NCBI GenBank assembly: GCA_016748015.1
Contig: JAAOMT010000571.1
Coordinates: forward strand, 685,095 to 749,094
Length of the DNA: 64,000 nt
Origin: Geosiphon pyriformis
Taxonomy: Eukaryota > Glomeromycota > Glomeromycetes > Archaeosporales > Geosiphonaceae
Reading direction: 5' to 3'
Part shown: positions 33,004 through 45,428 of the stretch, one piece after another
Position numbering within the stretch: position 1 is the stretch's first letter
How the letters are laid out: each line of letters opens with the position of its first letter
The notes under the pieces: generated by a model
The model's database searches: none
Seen by the model: only the letters and a program-made list of their open reading frames with translations
What the model was told of the DNA's origin: nothing
Translations under genes and position numbers: made by a program

Positions 33004-33851
33004 ATGTTCCCTGGTCACCACAACACGCCCTTCGGCGGGGTGCCTTCCCAAGCAAATCTTGCAAATAATATTCACCCGGCGGTTCCCACCCAGAATGCAT
33101 TGAACGGGCAACAGCAACAACTAAATTTTAGTCAACAACAAACCATTGCTGCTGCTAACCCTGTTCCCGGAGACGTTTCAGCTTCAAACCAAACAAGGTC
33201 CGGGAAGCGACGAAGTTCGAGGTCGCGGATTGAAGGTGCACAAACAGCACTACAGTCTGTTCGTCCACAATTCGTTTCTCCTCAAAACGGCCAGGCTCGC
33301 CCTCACATCGCTTCACGGCAGGTGCAATCTCACCCTTCGCTATATCAAACCGCTATGCACAACTCTCAGCAACAGCAACAAGGTCTTCAATCAATGGGGC
33401 CTTATATAGTTCCTACGGCGACTCAACAGTTCATTGCGATGCAACAACATTCAATGACAGGACTTAACATACAACCCGGATTATTGTCACCTGTGAGTTC
33501 AGAACACCAAACTAATTTAATTAAGAAGACTTCTAATCAATATTTTAAATAAATCCAACAGCAACAACAAATTTGCCAAAATGCACAAGCATTTATGTCC
33601 AGGAGGAACCCTATAATTCCCAATAACTTTAATCAAGCTCCAAATAACTTTACCCCATCTAATGGACAAAGTTATCTGCGTAAGGTTCACCTTGAATCTC
33701 TTTATATCCCAGAGTTTACTCAATCTAATAATTACTTTTACCTTTCCCACTACCAGCCCTCCTTCCACATCCCCTTAATATGTCTATACCGCAGAACCAA
33801 ACGTCACAGCAGATTATCCATCCTCAACAGCGTATGGCTTATATAATTTCA

Positions 33852-33898
<47 letters not shown>

Positions 33899-36800
33899 AC
33901 AACAGCAACAGCAACAACAACAGCAACAGCAACAACAACAGCAACAGCAACAACAACAGCAACAACAACAACAACAACAACTGCAAATCCAAACACATCG
34001 ACAACAGATGCAACAACAGCAAGATGTTGAACGTCCTGAAACGTTTGATGAAGTAGTACAAAAAAATAATGAAATTCTTCAAGGCATGTTAGAAGAATTT
34101 GGTCAGCCGCAATATTTCTCTGATGCATGCCAGCGATTCGCAGACTGGTTGAACGATGAGAGAGCCTATGTGGATCAGCAACAAGAAAAGATTTACCAGT
34201 GTCTCAAGGTATTGCAGAAAATATTTTTTAGTCAATCCTCTCCCTCATTAGGCTCACAAGTTTATTTTATAAAGCTCATCCATCAAAATATGGAGCGATT
34301 TCGTATGGACACAGGCTATAAAGTATTCGCTGAAGTCGCAAAATTTCTGAATAAGTTTAAAGACAATTCTCACAAAGGTAAATTGATGATTTGGTTTTTA
34401 CATGATATTAAAAAAGATAGCTATTATTTAACTATCTTGGCCATTTTTCAATTAGTGAAAATTACCGAGTGGATAAATCAAGCTTCGTTTCAAAGACCAT
34501 CCTCGATCCTCCAACAGGCCAACCCCATGCAAATGAATGCAAATGCTAACAATTATAGTAGCCAACATGTAAATACTTCATTTTCCTCGCCAAAAAATGG
34601 TGCCAAAAAACGAGGAAATCGACCTACAGTTAATCAGCAAACCGCCACTCGAAAAACTTCTATCTCCACTCAACAAGTACCTATTGTCATGTCACAAATC
34701 ACCCCAGTACAGCAACCACTACCACAACTGCCACCTGAAAACGAACCCTTATATTTGCGACCTGACCCTTCTCAGCGCGCTATTGAATTTACGATACGGC
34801 ATGGTCAAGCGACGGAACAACAGTTCCAAGTAGATCCCCATAATTTGAACAGGATTTGGAGGTAAAATATTTCTTGTTATTATGACCAAATTATATTAAA
34901 AATATAAATATTCCATAATTCTATATCAAATTGATACATATTTTAGACTAGAAAATCCATTCATCCCTTCTATTTACACGCCTGTCCATGACCTCCCTCT
35001 AACGATCCGATTGATATGTCGAAAGGGTAGACCTGAGGAAGAAAAATGCGAATGGCCTGATGGCTTACGAATTTTTCTCAACGCAAAGGAGTTGTCTTTT
35101 GAAAAGGTAATCACTCATTGGCAAAATCTGAATTTTTAGAGTAAATCTCTTATTAAAATTTATTTAAAATTATCCTTAGAGGATTAAACAATTGGTTCCT
35201 GGTCGCACTGACCAATTTGTATATAACGGTGTAGACCGACCTCTAGACCTTAGCCGACATATTCGACAAGGGACCACCCAGAGCCTAAAATTAATAGCCT
35301 CCAACGCTAATTGCGTTTGCGTAAGTCTTATAGAAATCTTCTTACTGAATCAGCATATGACATTTTTAATTAGTAAAAGATTCTAATCAATTACTAAAAC
35401 AATTAGCCTAATAATGGAAATCGTATTCCTTCTTGTGGGGTAAATTTATATATTTTGAATCATATTGAAACTATTCTGCGTGCAGAAAATTTTAATTCAG
35501 CAGCTTCCTAATATCTTTATAAAACTTATAGTCATGGCGTTTCTCTGTGGAACATCTATTGAGAGAAACTCGCGAAATAGTTCTTCATAATGCTCGCCAA
35601 CAGAAGATATCAGTCGAAGAAGGCATAAGAGCTGGTATTCAAAAAGGATCTTAGAATTATTACTTAACATTCTGCCGTCAAATTACTCACGCTGATTTTT
35701 TTAGTTAATAAGCTAGTGTCCGGCTTTCATGCCAGCGACGATGACGAGGTGTGCATAACGCAATCTGTTGTAAAAGTTAGTTTACAATGTCCGCTCACTT
35801 TAAGTCGAATTAAAGAGCCCGTCAGAGGGGTTGATTGCCATCACGTGTCTGTAAGTACCGTAAAAAGATATTTTTGTCTTTTGCCATTGATTATTATTGC
35901 TCATTTTTTTATCCCTGAATCTTAGTGTTTTGACTTAGAAAGTTATATCGAGGTTAACAGAATAAAGCAAACATGGTCATGCCCTGATTTTGGATGCGGG
36001 TAAAATTCTTTTCAAATAGTTTTATTGATCCGGTTATCTAAATACTAAAACAATTAAACTTGCTCATCTATTTATTCATATCAGAAATAAGGTAACTGCC
36101 GACAAACTTCGGGTCGATATGTTCTTTCAGAAGCTTTTGAATGAAGTTCCAATGTTAGTAAAGCTTCAGCCAATGCTAAGAATGTTTTTATATGTTTTTA
36201 TTCATCTTGTTATTTATTGAATTATATAGAGACGTGAATATGATTGAACTTTTAGAGAATGGTGAATGGAGGGCTCTCTCAGATTGTACTACAGACGAGG
36301 AAATATCTACCAAAAATTTGTCTAAAAAGCGAAAGCAAAAATCAGCGGCTGAAGCTGAAACGCACGAAGTCATAGTTTTAGATGATAGTGATGACGAACC
36401 TGAACAGCCCTCACCTCAATTTGCTTCATTTGCTGCGGTCAGTGTTCCACTGCCAACTGCTAGAGCGTCATCACTAACTGGAACCCTGGAAATACCAGAA
36501 AGGCCACCGCCAACACCAGTGCCACAGTCTTTAATGCCTAATATCTCTTTAAATAATATTCCTTCAAGTAACCTTTATCGACCGCCTATCATTACTGAAA
36601 CCGCTCCATATCAACCGGATCACCCAGCTGTGTTAGACAACCATAATAGCATGAACGGTAAATAACATATATCAGCCTTGAAAATTTATCATAATTTGAC
36701 ATCTCTTATACATCCTAAATAAGAATTTTCCTATAGACAGAGAGCCGATTGTAAATAATTTTCAAGAATCAATACCAATCCACCTCAAATCCGCCCAGAC

Positions 36801-37263
36801 CAATAACATAACTGATGATTCAGGAAGTCTCACGGAAGAAGAAGAGGAGGAAGTTATGGACTCGGGTACGGTCTATAAAGGATGAATCAAAATGATTCAG
36901 TTCATTTGGCATAAATATTTTCCCTTCCCCATCCGTTTGTAAATTTCACTCGTACGTTCCCTTTTGTACATTCCAAAAAAAAACACCATTTTCAAATTAT
37001 TAGAAACTAAATTAGCCCACAAACGAAAATTTATATAAAATAGTTCATTCCCAATTTCGAAAGACCGAAATGTGAAATAAAATTCAAAACCTTATGAATT
37101 GTCGCGATTCCTAACTCTTGGTTTATCTATGAGTTTATTAATATTTCATTATCTCTATTAGGTTTTGGTGGATCTTCAAATCACCATGAAAAAAACAAAC
37201 ATCAGTTGTCTTTTTTACTTAATAACAGGATTTCCTGAAGATGATGAAAATGAAGTTCTGTAA
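33004..37263 (+). CDS. ZMIZ/PIAS-type SP-RING (MIZ zinc finger) protein, probable SUMO E3 ligase
   Basis: Probable nuclear SUMO ligase/transcription cofactor. Fourteen exons by eye: 33004-33492, 33562-33679, 33757-34208, 34275-34377, 34456-34861, 34947-35106, 35180-35320, 35532-35634, 35705-35850, 35926-35999, 36085-36153, 36230-36657, 36737-36865, 37229-37263; 2853 bases, 950 residues. Order: Gln-rich N-terminus with 43 consecutive Gln (33852-33980); a helical segment with FSDACQRFADWLNDERAY resembling the ZMIZ N-terminal domain; a PINIT-like beta region; the SP-RING (VSLQCPLTLSRIKEPVRG, DCHHVSCFDLESY, then WSCPDFGCG); a SUMO-interacting motif (EVIVLDDSDDEPE); acidic end. The last zinc pair is spaced C-x4-C, not C-x2-C. 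The 3' end is uncertain: without the final 363-base intron the frame would stop at 36885. Confidence 0.85.
33852..33980 (+). repeat. CAG/CAA polyglutamine tract
   Basis: 43 uninterrupted Gln codons, a mix of CAG and CAA, in exon 3 of the SP-RING gene. The CAA interruptions probably stabilise the tract. The antisense strand reads as long runs of Leu or Val/Ala, which are artefacts. Confidence 0.95.
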
Positions 37264-37610
37264 TTTTCTGGTAAAGTTAGAATTGCCTCGCAAAACAGTC
37301 AAAACATTTTATTTAGTATTGTTCTTTATGGTATTCTGTTTCTTGATTATAAAAGAGCGAATTATGATTTTTATCAAATCAATGGTTTAATACAATCCGG
37401 TTTTTTTAAATAAAAATAAATCACAAAAGCTTAATTTGGATGTTTTATATTTTATGAAAATTTAACAGGGAATTTTTTGTTATTATTTATTATAATTTTG
37501 AACAACATAATATTTATTATACATTTTTATGAAAAAATAACATTAAAAATAATTTAATTTTTAATATTAAAGTAAAATATTAACTAAATGATTTTTAAAT
37601 CAAATTATAA
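37264..37610. other. 3' flank of the SP-RING gene
   Basis: AT-rich, with probable poly(A) signals (AATAAA-like at about 37420). No gene seen. Confidence 0.4.
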
Positions 37611-37616
37611 TATAAT

Positions 37617-37890
37617 TAGGGCTCCGAAAGAATCGAGTCAGCTCTCTTTGACTCGGTACTTGACTCGCCGAGTCTTATATATAAGTAGATCAAATCTCAA
37701 TTTAGCTCTTTTTAACTTGAAAAATGACAGATGATCAGAATAATATATTTGTTTTTGAAAATAATATGTTTTATAGTAATATTGAAGTAGATACTATAGT
37801 TATTATGACTAAAAAAAAGAAGTAAGCATGAATTTGGAATTTTTATGAGCAATTTAGCAATAAAAAAACTAAATATAGTTTTTACAAATA
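37617..37890 (+). mobile_element. Possible hAT-type DNA transposon 5' end
   Basis: Starts with AGGGCTCCGAAAGAATCGAG followed by several GACTCG/CGAGTC repeats (37630-37675), the style of subterminal repeats in hAT elements. From 37724 a short frame (MTDDQNNIFVFENN) leads, after a stop, into WNFYEQFSNKKTKY, which could be a decayed BED-type zinc finger at the start of a transposase. No 3' end was found and the downstream sequence is very AT-rich. Confidence 0.35.
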
Positions 37891-38336
37891 AATATTTTCA
37901 ATTATAAAAATATTTTTTTATTTATTATTTATTATTGTTTATTTGTTTAGTCTATTTATTAATAAGTTTTTAATAGTCAAGATACAAAACAGAATAGATC
38001 CAATACTTTTTATTAATAAAATATTTATAACAGAAACACTTTAATAAAATTAACAAAAAATCTATTAAATCAGAACTAATAAATAAATTTTTAAAATTAA
38101 AAATAAATATTTATAATTTTTTTAAATATTTTTTTTTAATTTATTTTTAAAAATATTTTTTATAATAATTAATTAGTAAAAATAAACTATTTATTATTAT
38201 TATTATTATTTTTTAGCTTTTAATGAGTGAAACCCAATCACTATCTAGTACAAAAAGCCAAACTAAATAACTTACACTAGATGCAACTCACACACTCTCT
38301 ACATGTGGCTAGTCACTCAGACCAGACAAGACAACA

Positions 38337-40523
38337 CTACACACCTAAAACAACACAAAATTTACAATCTAAACCTGTAAAAAAAAGACAAAGCCATTGA
38401 TGACCAAAACTAACAGCAAAAGACTCAATGATACCAAGCATTCTAATCACTTTTTCTGACAGGACAGATCTGCTGCAATGTAACAAACCCAAGACCAAAT
38501 CATCATTGCCAGCCAACCCCACTCTTTCCATATCTGCCCTATGTTTATATCTCACCAGCCAAATTTTAGAGTGATATAACTCAGCCAACCACCTAATAAA
38601 CCCAACAACCACACAAAGAGCTTTCTTCTTCTCATCAAAAACATCAACAGCTTTCTCACACCAGTCTCTAAGCACATACCTCTTGCACAAAACCGAGTAC
38701 AAGCCAATATCTAAAGAGCACTGACTAAGAGTCTGCAATACAGCAGAAGAAAACAGGCCATTGACATTCAACAAAGAAGTTCAAAATACAAAAACCTCAG
38801 CCAAAACCTCTCCCCAAATCCCAGCATCCAATACACAAGTAAAAACATGATCAGGCAGTTCTATTTTACTATACAACAAACACAACATGCTAGGATATTC
38901 CCTATTATACAATCTCTTCCTAACTGTTACAGGCAGCTGTTAGTACACAGTTTTCATCAAATATATATGCAAACTGGAAGATTCCTGACTAGTAAAGCTG
39001 GCAAGCATATGAAAATCAGGATGCCAAATCCTAGCCGTCACACTCTAGTCTATACACCCAACTATATCACTTGGAACAACAATCTGGTCAGGACTAGCTT
39101 TCTAACGAGCACAGCAAATAGACTGAAACACATCCCTAACAAAATAACAGGCATTACCAGATATGGCCATAGCTTTAGCCACCAGAAAATGTTCACACAC
39201 CCCCACAGGCAAAGAGAACTTAGAACATATAGCATGACCAGCAGCAGCATTAGCCACCTCATTATCTACAACCCCAGAATGGCCTTTAACTTTCACTTAT
39301 CTTACAATAAGATCTTTATACCTAATCAAATTAAAAATGTGACATTTTTCTATCCAGCACAGAACATAAAAGTCAGGCATGACCAAAGACATTTTGAATA
39401 CATATGCATTAATAGCAGTCTGGCTGTCAAGATACAACATCACAGTGCAAAAAAATGGAATGCACTCTAATGCCAGAGCAACCACCTGCAACTCAGATAA
39501 AGTAGAAGACAATAGACCCTAAATCTTAACACCAATACTCAGATTCACAGAAAAAAAATATGTAGCAGCACCACCAGCAACACCAGCAACACCAGCAGTC
39601 CCAACATCCCTTAATAAACCATCTGTATAGATATCAAACAAATTGGACCAAATTTCATGCAAACCACTTTGAATATCAGAGAACTCCACAGAATTCAGAA
39701 TATTCAGCCCAGGTAAAAGACCACCTCCAGCATGGACAGTTGATGAAGAGTCCACATTCATCAAAAACTTTGAAACAGTTACAAACCAGAAAAGAACAGG
39801 GCCTCTCAGATCCAATCTCTTCCAACAACAAAAGGTCTTCCAATCTATTATGCGACCCTTTTTATTAAACAGCTTGTCACCAAAAGTGATACCAAAATGG
39901 TTCAACAAATGAACTGAGTTAAAGTAAAGAGCATTCCCCAACACAGACAATATAGGAAACATACCAGAACTATAAAAGACACTTGGCAAATTATTAGCTA
40001 AAAACAGCTCACAATCCAAAAAAATCTTAACCACACCAGCCAGAAAATTGTTTACAGAGCTAACATGTAACTTAACAGGGAACTGCAAGAGGTTTAGTGA
40101 AGTCCAACCCAAAACTTGCAAATCCAAAAATTTATGATTGAATAGATATCTGAGAATGCCAAGAGCATTAGAAAATAAAACTACAGCAGCTGATTTACAC
40201 TCTGACTGTATTTGCTCAAAAGACTTCAAGCCATATAATAAGGAATGATGTAATGCTTCAACTGGAAAATTATGTGGCAAATGTGTCTTAAACTTAAGAT
40301 CTTTCTGAACCATAGCATCCCACTTACAACAAACCCCCAATGAGACAAAACTAAACTGAATTCTATAGCTAACAATGGGCTGCAGAATAGCCAAAACCAA
40401 ATAGGAGAACTGCTTGTCCATAATAATCTTTTTGAGCACCACATTAACAAAAAAACACACATCTGCATGAGCTTTGGCCACACTCAGCTTAGACAACTCT
40501 TTGATAGACAGAAAAATATCCAA
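38337..40523 (-). pseudogene. LINE ORF2: RNase H and C-terminal region
   Basis: Open pieces at 40523-39519, 39512-39297, 39296-39102 and 38774-38337. RNase H acidic residues are visible: Asp in DIYTDGLLRDVGTAG (39560-39640), Glu in TLSELQVVALALE, Asp in LYLDSQTAINAY, and the last His/Asp in VKGHSGVVDNEVANAAAG. The final piece has spaced Cys (CKRYVLRDWC and others), part of the usual zinc-binding tail. It would remove the RNA template strand during target-primed synthesis. Confidence 0.85.
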
Positions 40524-40562
40524 GTATCTATGAGCCTCACCTTTTTTAGTTATTGAAATTGG

Positions 40563-42041
40563 CTAACCACTTATGCTCAAAGATGCCACCCTAATACCTT
40601 GATTAATAAGAATGGCCACAGTTTTTTTATTGTTGATAGAAATGTCATTGATTGCAAAAAACTCACTAGCAATATTCAGAGCATATTGCATTAATATTTG
40701 ACAGTTACTAATCCAAATTGTATTATCCACAAATGCACCAGCAGCAAAAAAAGAGGACATTCTACCACTAGTCTTAATTTTACCAGTTTTAGCTACAAAC
40801 TTTGTGTCAATTTGATAACCACACAAATGCTCATGTCTCTTAATTTCACATAGAAAGGGGTCATAAAAGATTTTCCAGAGAAGAGGCAAAAAAACCTTGT
40901 CTTGATCCAAGCTGTCACAAACCCTGTATCCACCAGTAAGACCAAAGCCTGTTATAACCCTATTTACCCTATCACCATATATACTACCAAAAAATTTGAT
41001 GAACCTATCACACATTTTGATCCAACATAAACTAGCCTCCAAGTGATGCCATTCCACAGAATCATAAGCCTTGTGCATGTCCTGAAAAACCAACCAAAGT
41101 TCCTGACTTTTTTCCAGAGCATCTTCAACAACTGAATCAACTGCAAACACTGGAAATTGAATAGACATATTCTTTAAAATGAAGAAGTTATCACCCTGAA
41201 GAACACCAAACTTACTGCATGCAGAAGAAATTCTATTGGAAAGAATCTTGAAGAGAATTTTCCTGGCAGTTTCAATCAAAGCTATAGGCTGTGTATTTGT
41301 AAGAATTCCATCCCAATTATATGGTTTAGGGATCATTGAGACCCAAGCCCTCCTTTACAAAACAGGAACACCACTGACCAACAAACATATATTTAACAAT
41401 CTTAAGAGATATTCTAACACTCTATTACCACTGCACTTCTATAGTTCATTAGGGATGCCAGACAAGCCAGCTGCTTTACCATCAAGCAGGCCATTGACAA
41501 CCAAGAGCAACTCATTCAAACTGATAACACCTATTATATTAGAAAAAGCACAATCCTGCATATAATCCAACAGAGCATACTGATGAGCCCAGAGATCAGG
41601 CACTACCAAAGACACCACCTGTTTTTTAGTCCAATCCTTTATGATTCTATCAACATTGAACTTTATTTCCTTAGGTTCCAAAATTAATTTATCATTCATG
41701 ATTAGGTGATCCAAAACTACTTTGCAAGAAGGCCAATCTAAAACACTTCTAATCATGCTGTCTTTGTCAGAGCAGAAATTTTCCATGTGCTTCAATATTG
41801 CCAGTTTAATAGAAGCCTTCTCAGCCACTCTTGACTTATACATCTTAGATTTTCTGTATTCTTTATGAACCAATGATAAATGTCCAAGAACTACTTCTGT
41901 CTTTCCACTCAAGCCAACCAAGTCAGCAAATACATAAGCCTTGGTGCTATCTAAAGTTGACCATGTTTTAACAAGGCAATCAACTCTAGGCAAATCACCC
42001 GAAACAAATCTTTTAACAATCTTGGCAACCAACAATTCCAA
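40563..42041 (-). pseudogene. LINE ORF2: reverse transcriptase
   Basis: Pieces 42041-41439 and 41336-40563. The first ends in GLLDGKAAGLSGIPNEL (conserved 'GKAAGLDGIP' entry motif, Asp changed to Ser). The second has the palm: LTNTQPIALIETARKI, QELWLVFQDMHKAYDSVEW (motif A, Asp kept), and FFAAGAFVDNTIWIS, where the second Asp of the catalytic pair is Asn. Inactive. Confidence 0.9.
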
Positions 42042-42278
42042 ACCAAAGAACTTAGAAGAAAATTTATTCTTAGAATAATGAAACTTACTAAATTACTGTC
42101 TTGAAAATGTCTCGTCAGCTGATTTTACCACTACCCTCTCCAAAATTGTCTACATAGCATCCACATCATCGTGAGTTTCAGCTCTAAAAAATTCATTAGC
42201 AACCACCAAAAGCTTGACAGAAAAGCAATCCCTAAAACCAGTCTATTTGGGGCCATCAGCATCTTTAATCTTGAACTT

Positions 42279-43353
42279 TCAATAATTCTTGTTAATCTGT
42301 TTGCACAAGCTATTCAACCAAACGTCTAAGAGTTCACTCAAGCCAATCAAAACTGAAACAGCAATATGATCAGTATCAAAAAAACCAGACACAGAGCAGA
42401 CCTGATGACCAGCAACAGCAGAAAAAAGATTTTTGCTGACAAAAATAAAATCAATAGTCTTTTTAACTCCCCATGAATTGCTCCATGTGGAGGCCTTTTC
42501 CATATGATGATTGGTAAACAAATTGACCAAACTCAGACCCAAACAGAACTTGAAAGTTGTACTTCTTTCAGACTCATTCTCATTAAAATCTCCACCCAGA
42601 ACCACAAAAGTGCTAAAATTAACAGCTTTAGCAATCAAAGAGTTCACATTCAGAGCTTGTCCAAATCTGGTCTCAAAAGAGGCACCAGTGTATAAATCCA
42701 GAATTGTGACTAAAAGCTTGCCTTTAAACAAAAACCAAACCAAAATAATTCTACCAGGAACTTTCTTCACCTTAGATACATGATGGGCCAATGAATTGTT
42801 CATAATTACAGCAACCTTAGTACCAAGAAAACCTTTATCCAAGCCAGACATGAAAACCCACACACTCTTAAACCTATTAGCAATTCAAGGCTTAATACTA
42901 GATCTCAATTTAGTTTCAGTAATAAAAGACACCATATTACCAGAATTTGCATACCAATGTACAACATCTATTTGCTTTGCAAAAACATTAATGCCACAAA
43001 CATTGCACACAGCAAACTTCCAAACCAAACCACTTATTGGGAGGGGGAAGAAACCAAAAACCCGAGCCAACACACAACTGATTTAACTTCACTAAAACAG
43101 AACCAATTAAGGCTTCGAAAGCCACCAACTTAGTAGTTAAGACTTTTGAGCTGCTGAAGCCCAGAATTGGAACAACAAGTAAAAATGTAGACATTACTAC
43201 CAAACCATTCAAAACCATATTCGAATCTGAATTTACATTAATAATTATTGAAACAACTAAATGACCAGAAGAGGGAGAAGAGGCCAAAGGCACTAGTTTT
43301 ATGCCACTGAGTTTGTGCACAATGCCAGAAACTTGGTTAGTTAGCAGCTCCAA
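42279..43353 (-). pseudogene. LINE ORF2: apurinic/apyrimidinic-type endonuclease
   Basis: A fragment at 43353-42988 (linker with Cys-rich end) overlaps one at 43073-42885 that starts the endonuclease (KIAVCNVCGIN, VSFITETKL with the catalytic Glu). 42863-42279 continues with GLDKGFLGTKVAVIM, FVVLGGDFNENESE (catalytic Asp/Asn), KKTIDFIFVSKNL and the closing DTDHIAVSVLI where the usual Ser-Asp-His reads Thr-Asp-His. It would nick the target site. Frameshifts separate the parts. Confidence 0.85.
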
Positions 43354-43356
43354 AGA

Positions 43357-44847
43357 TCATTCCAAAGAGACTAAATAAGCATCCAATGATGAATTGTCAA
43401 CCAAAACAGGAGGAATACCAACATTCAGATCTGAAGTACCAGAAAAAGGGAAACCAGAACCAGAAGCAAAGCAAAAACCATCAGAGAAACCAGCCAGTGA
43501 GACCATCTGGACCCAAGATTTACCACCAAAGGCAGCAAGACAGGATATTAGAACACTTTTTTTCTCATACAATTTAGCCAACTGAATATGACATTTATTA
43601 GACATAATTCTTTTAAATGTTTTTGAAGGCTTAGAGAAGAATACAGCAGTTGTATTACATTCTAGAGCAGAATAACCAAACTTCCCACATTTCACATACT
43701 GAATCATATCCATTCTTGCCCAAAAAAGTTTAATTCTGCCAAGAATCGGCTCTGTGCAAAAGACAGATTCCAGATTATTATCAGATGTAAAACCAACTAC
43801 AGCATAGCAAATCCTATTACCAGTTTCCAGAGATCTGTTTATGATACAAGTTTTCTCACCAGCTCTTTCCAGAAAAGTTCCAAGATTATGTGCTGTTATT
43901 CTCACTGACAAAGTAAACAAAAGTGCTCTAAACTGGTCTCTTAACACCCAAGTCTCATAATTCTCTACTGCTTTGGCTACATGTACAGAATTCTTACCAA
44001 TTAAGAAAGACCACTTAGAGACTAACAAATTAGCTTGGTCCAATTCAGCAAACTCCACCACAGCTTTTTGCCACATTCTAATCAGTTGAATTTTGATTAA
44101 CTTAATTTCCCCAAATTTAAATACTGTGGTAACAATCATATCTTTAGGTGTGTCTATGGGAATTTTTTTAATTGTCACAGCCCAATCTGACCTCATTTCT
44201 TGTCTTTTAAGATTGCTGTTTACATCGATCTCTTTTTCCCTGGCCAATGATATGGCCATTTCCATGCTTTTTTCTAAAGTAAATGTTGAATGGATAATTT
44301 CTTCAAATTTTGAAGGGATAGTGGCCCTCCCAAAACCATTGACTGTTGAAAAAATTTTCCTAATGAACTGAGTCTTTGCCATAGCAGATTTGCCCTCTAT
44401 TGCCAAAAAGTTGATGTCCAAAGCAAATGATTTTCTAATAGAAATTTTTACAGAAGTTTTCACAATTTTAGGATTTATTCATTTCCTTTCCAAAGATATA
44501 CTAAGGGGAGGTGAAAAGAGTTCCATCTTTTCTTCCATTTCATAATTGGGAGAGCCAAGAGGGGACCCAAAAATCATGCCGGAATTCACTCTATTTGCTT
44601 TAGGAGTAGTAGCTGCTAAGCCTAAAAGCAACCCACCATTAATCTTTTCTATGACTGTATTGTCTTCACCACAACTAGACTTACTATCCATGTTCAAGTA
44701 CATGCCATCAGAACCAAGTTTGACTAAAAAAATGTCCCTTTCATCACCTGAATGTTTAACATTACCAAAAACCACTTTTTTATTTTGGGAGAAAGAACCA
44801 CCAGCAGGACTGTGGATAGTACTCTTAGGTGCCTTTTTCTTAGACAT
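43357..44847 (-). pseudogene. LINE ORF1: nucleic-acid-binding protein
   Basis: Two open pieces, 44847-44479 (122 codons, MSKKKAPKSTIHSPAG) and 44463-43357 (368 codons), probably once one protein. The second has an RRM-like fold (VTIKKIPIDTPKDMIVTTVF, AVVEFAELDQANLLVSKWS) and a decayed zinc knuckle near 43640-43720 (VKCGKFGYSALEC: the first Cys is Tyr and the His is Tyr). It would coat the LINE RNA. Confidence 0.8.
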
Positions 44848-44930
44848 ATTACTATCAGAAGCAGCTTTTAAATCTATGATAAAGGGATTATTAGTTAAAG
44901 AAATGTTGATATAAACTTAACAAGAAAAAT

Positions 44931-45428
44931 AAAAACTTCTTTTTCAGAAAATGCTCTCTTTAAGGATTATTTGAAGGTAAGAGAGAAAGAAGTTTTTGGA
45001 AATTTCATTATTAAAAGTAAGTATTTTTATTAAATTTTTTATTTTTTGAAGTTAATACTATAAAAAATAATACTATAAAAATTGTTTATAATAGAAAACA
45101 AAATATTTTAACATTTTTACAAATAATATGATTTTTATTATATAGTATAATATATTTATTATTTTATTAATATTTATTAATTTTAGGATATTTTAGATTG
45201 TTAAATATCTTAAATTAAATTGCTTTTTTAAAATTATAAAATACAGGATTAATAAAAATAAACAACTAATAATATTTTTATTAATTTTATTTAATTTGAT
45301 AGATTGTATTTTAATAAAAATTCTAAACTTTTTTCTCTCCTTTGTCCAAAAATTCCCAAAAAAGAGTCAATAAAGTTTTTTCTAAAAGAAGTTTTTTTAC
45401 AATTTAGTATGATAAATCCAAACCGTTT
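44931..45428. other. AT-rich spacer between LINE copies
   Basis: Very AT-rich, no gene, RNA or recognisable repeat seen. Confidence 0.4.

Larger units (their letters stand above)
38200..44930 (-). mobile_element. Non-LTR (LINE) retrotransposon with RNase H, degenerate
   Basis: About 6.7 kb on the minus strand with the order ORF1 (RRM-like, zinc knuckle), AP endonuclease, reverse transcriptase, RNase H, C-terminal region, and a 3' tail of AAT repeats (38195-38215 on the plus strand as TTATTATT...). It is clearly less AT-rich than its flanks, so younger than them. Multiple stops and frameshifts break it; the catalytic pair in reverse transcriptase is Asp-Asn. An RNase H domain places it near the I/Tad-like LINE group. 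No clear target duplication was found. Confidence 0.9.

Noticed and set aside
33814-34128. Antisense open frames rich in Val/Ala or Leu
   Set aside because: They are the complement of the CAG/CAA tract; no independent coding sign.
37162-37228. Alternative acceptor for the last SP-RING exon at 37162
   Set aside because: It gives a longer, less acidic tail ending at a stop near 37235; kept only as a possible splice variant.
38847-39470. 207-codon plus-strand frame over the LINE
   Set aside because: Opposite strand of the RNase H region, which has clear motifs; the frame has no recognisable domain.
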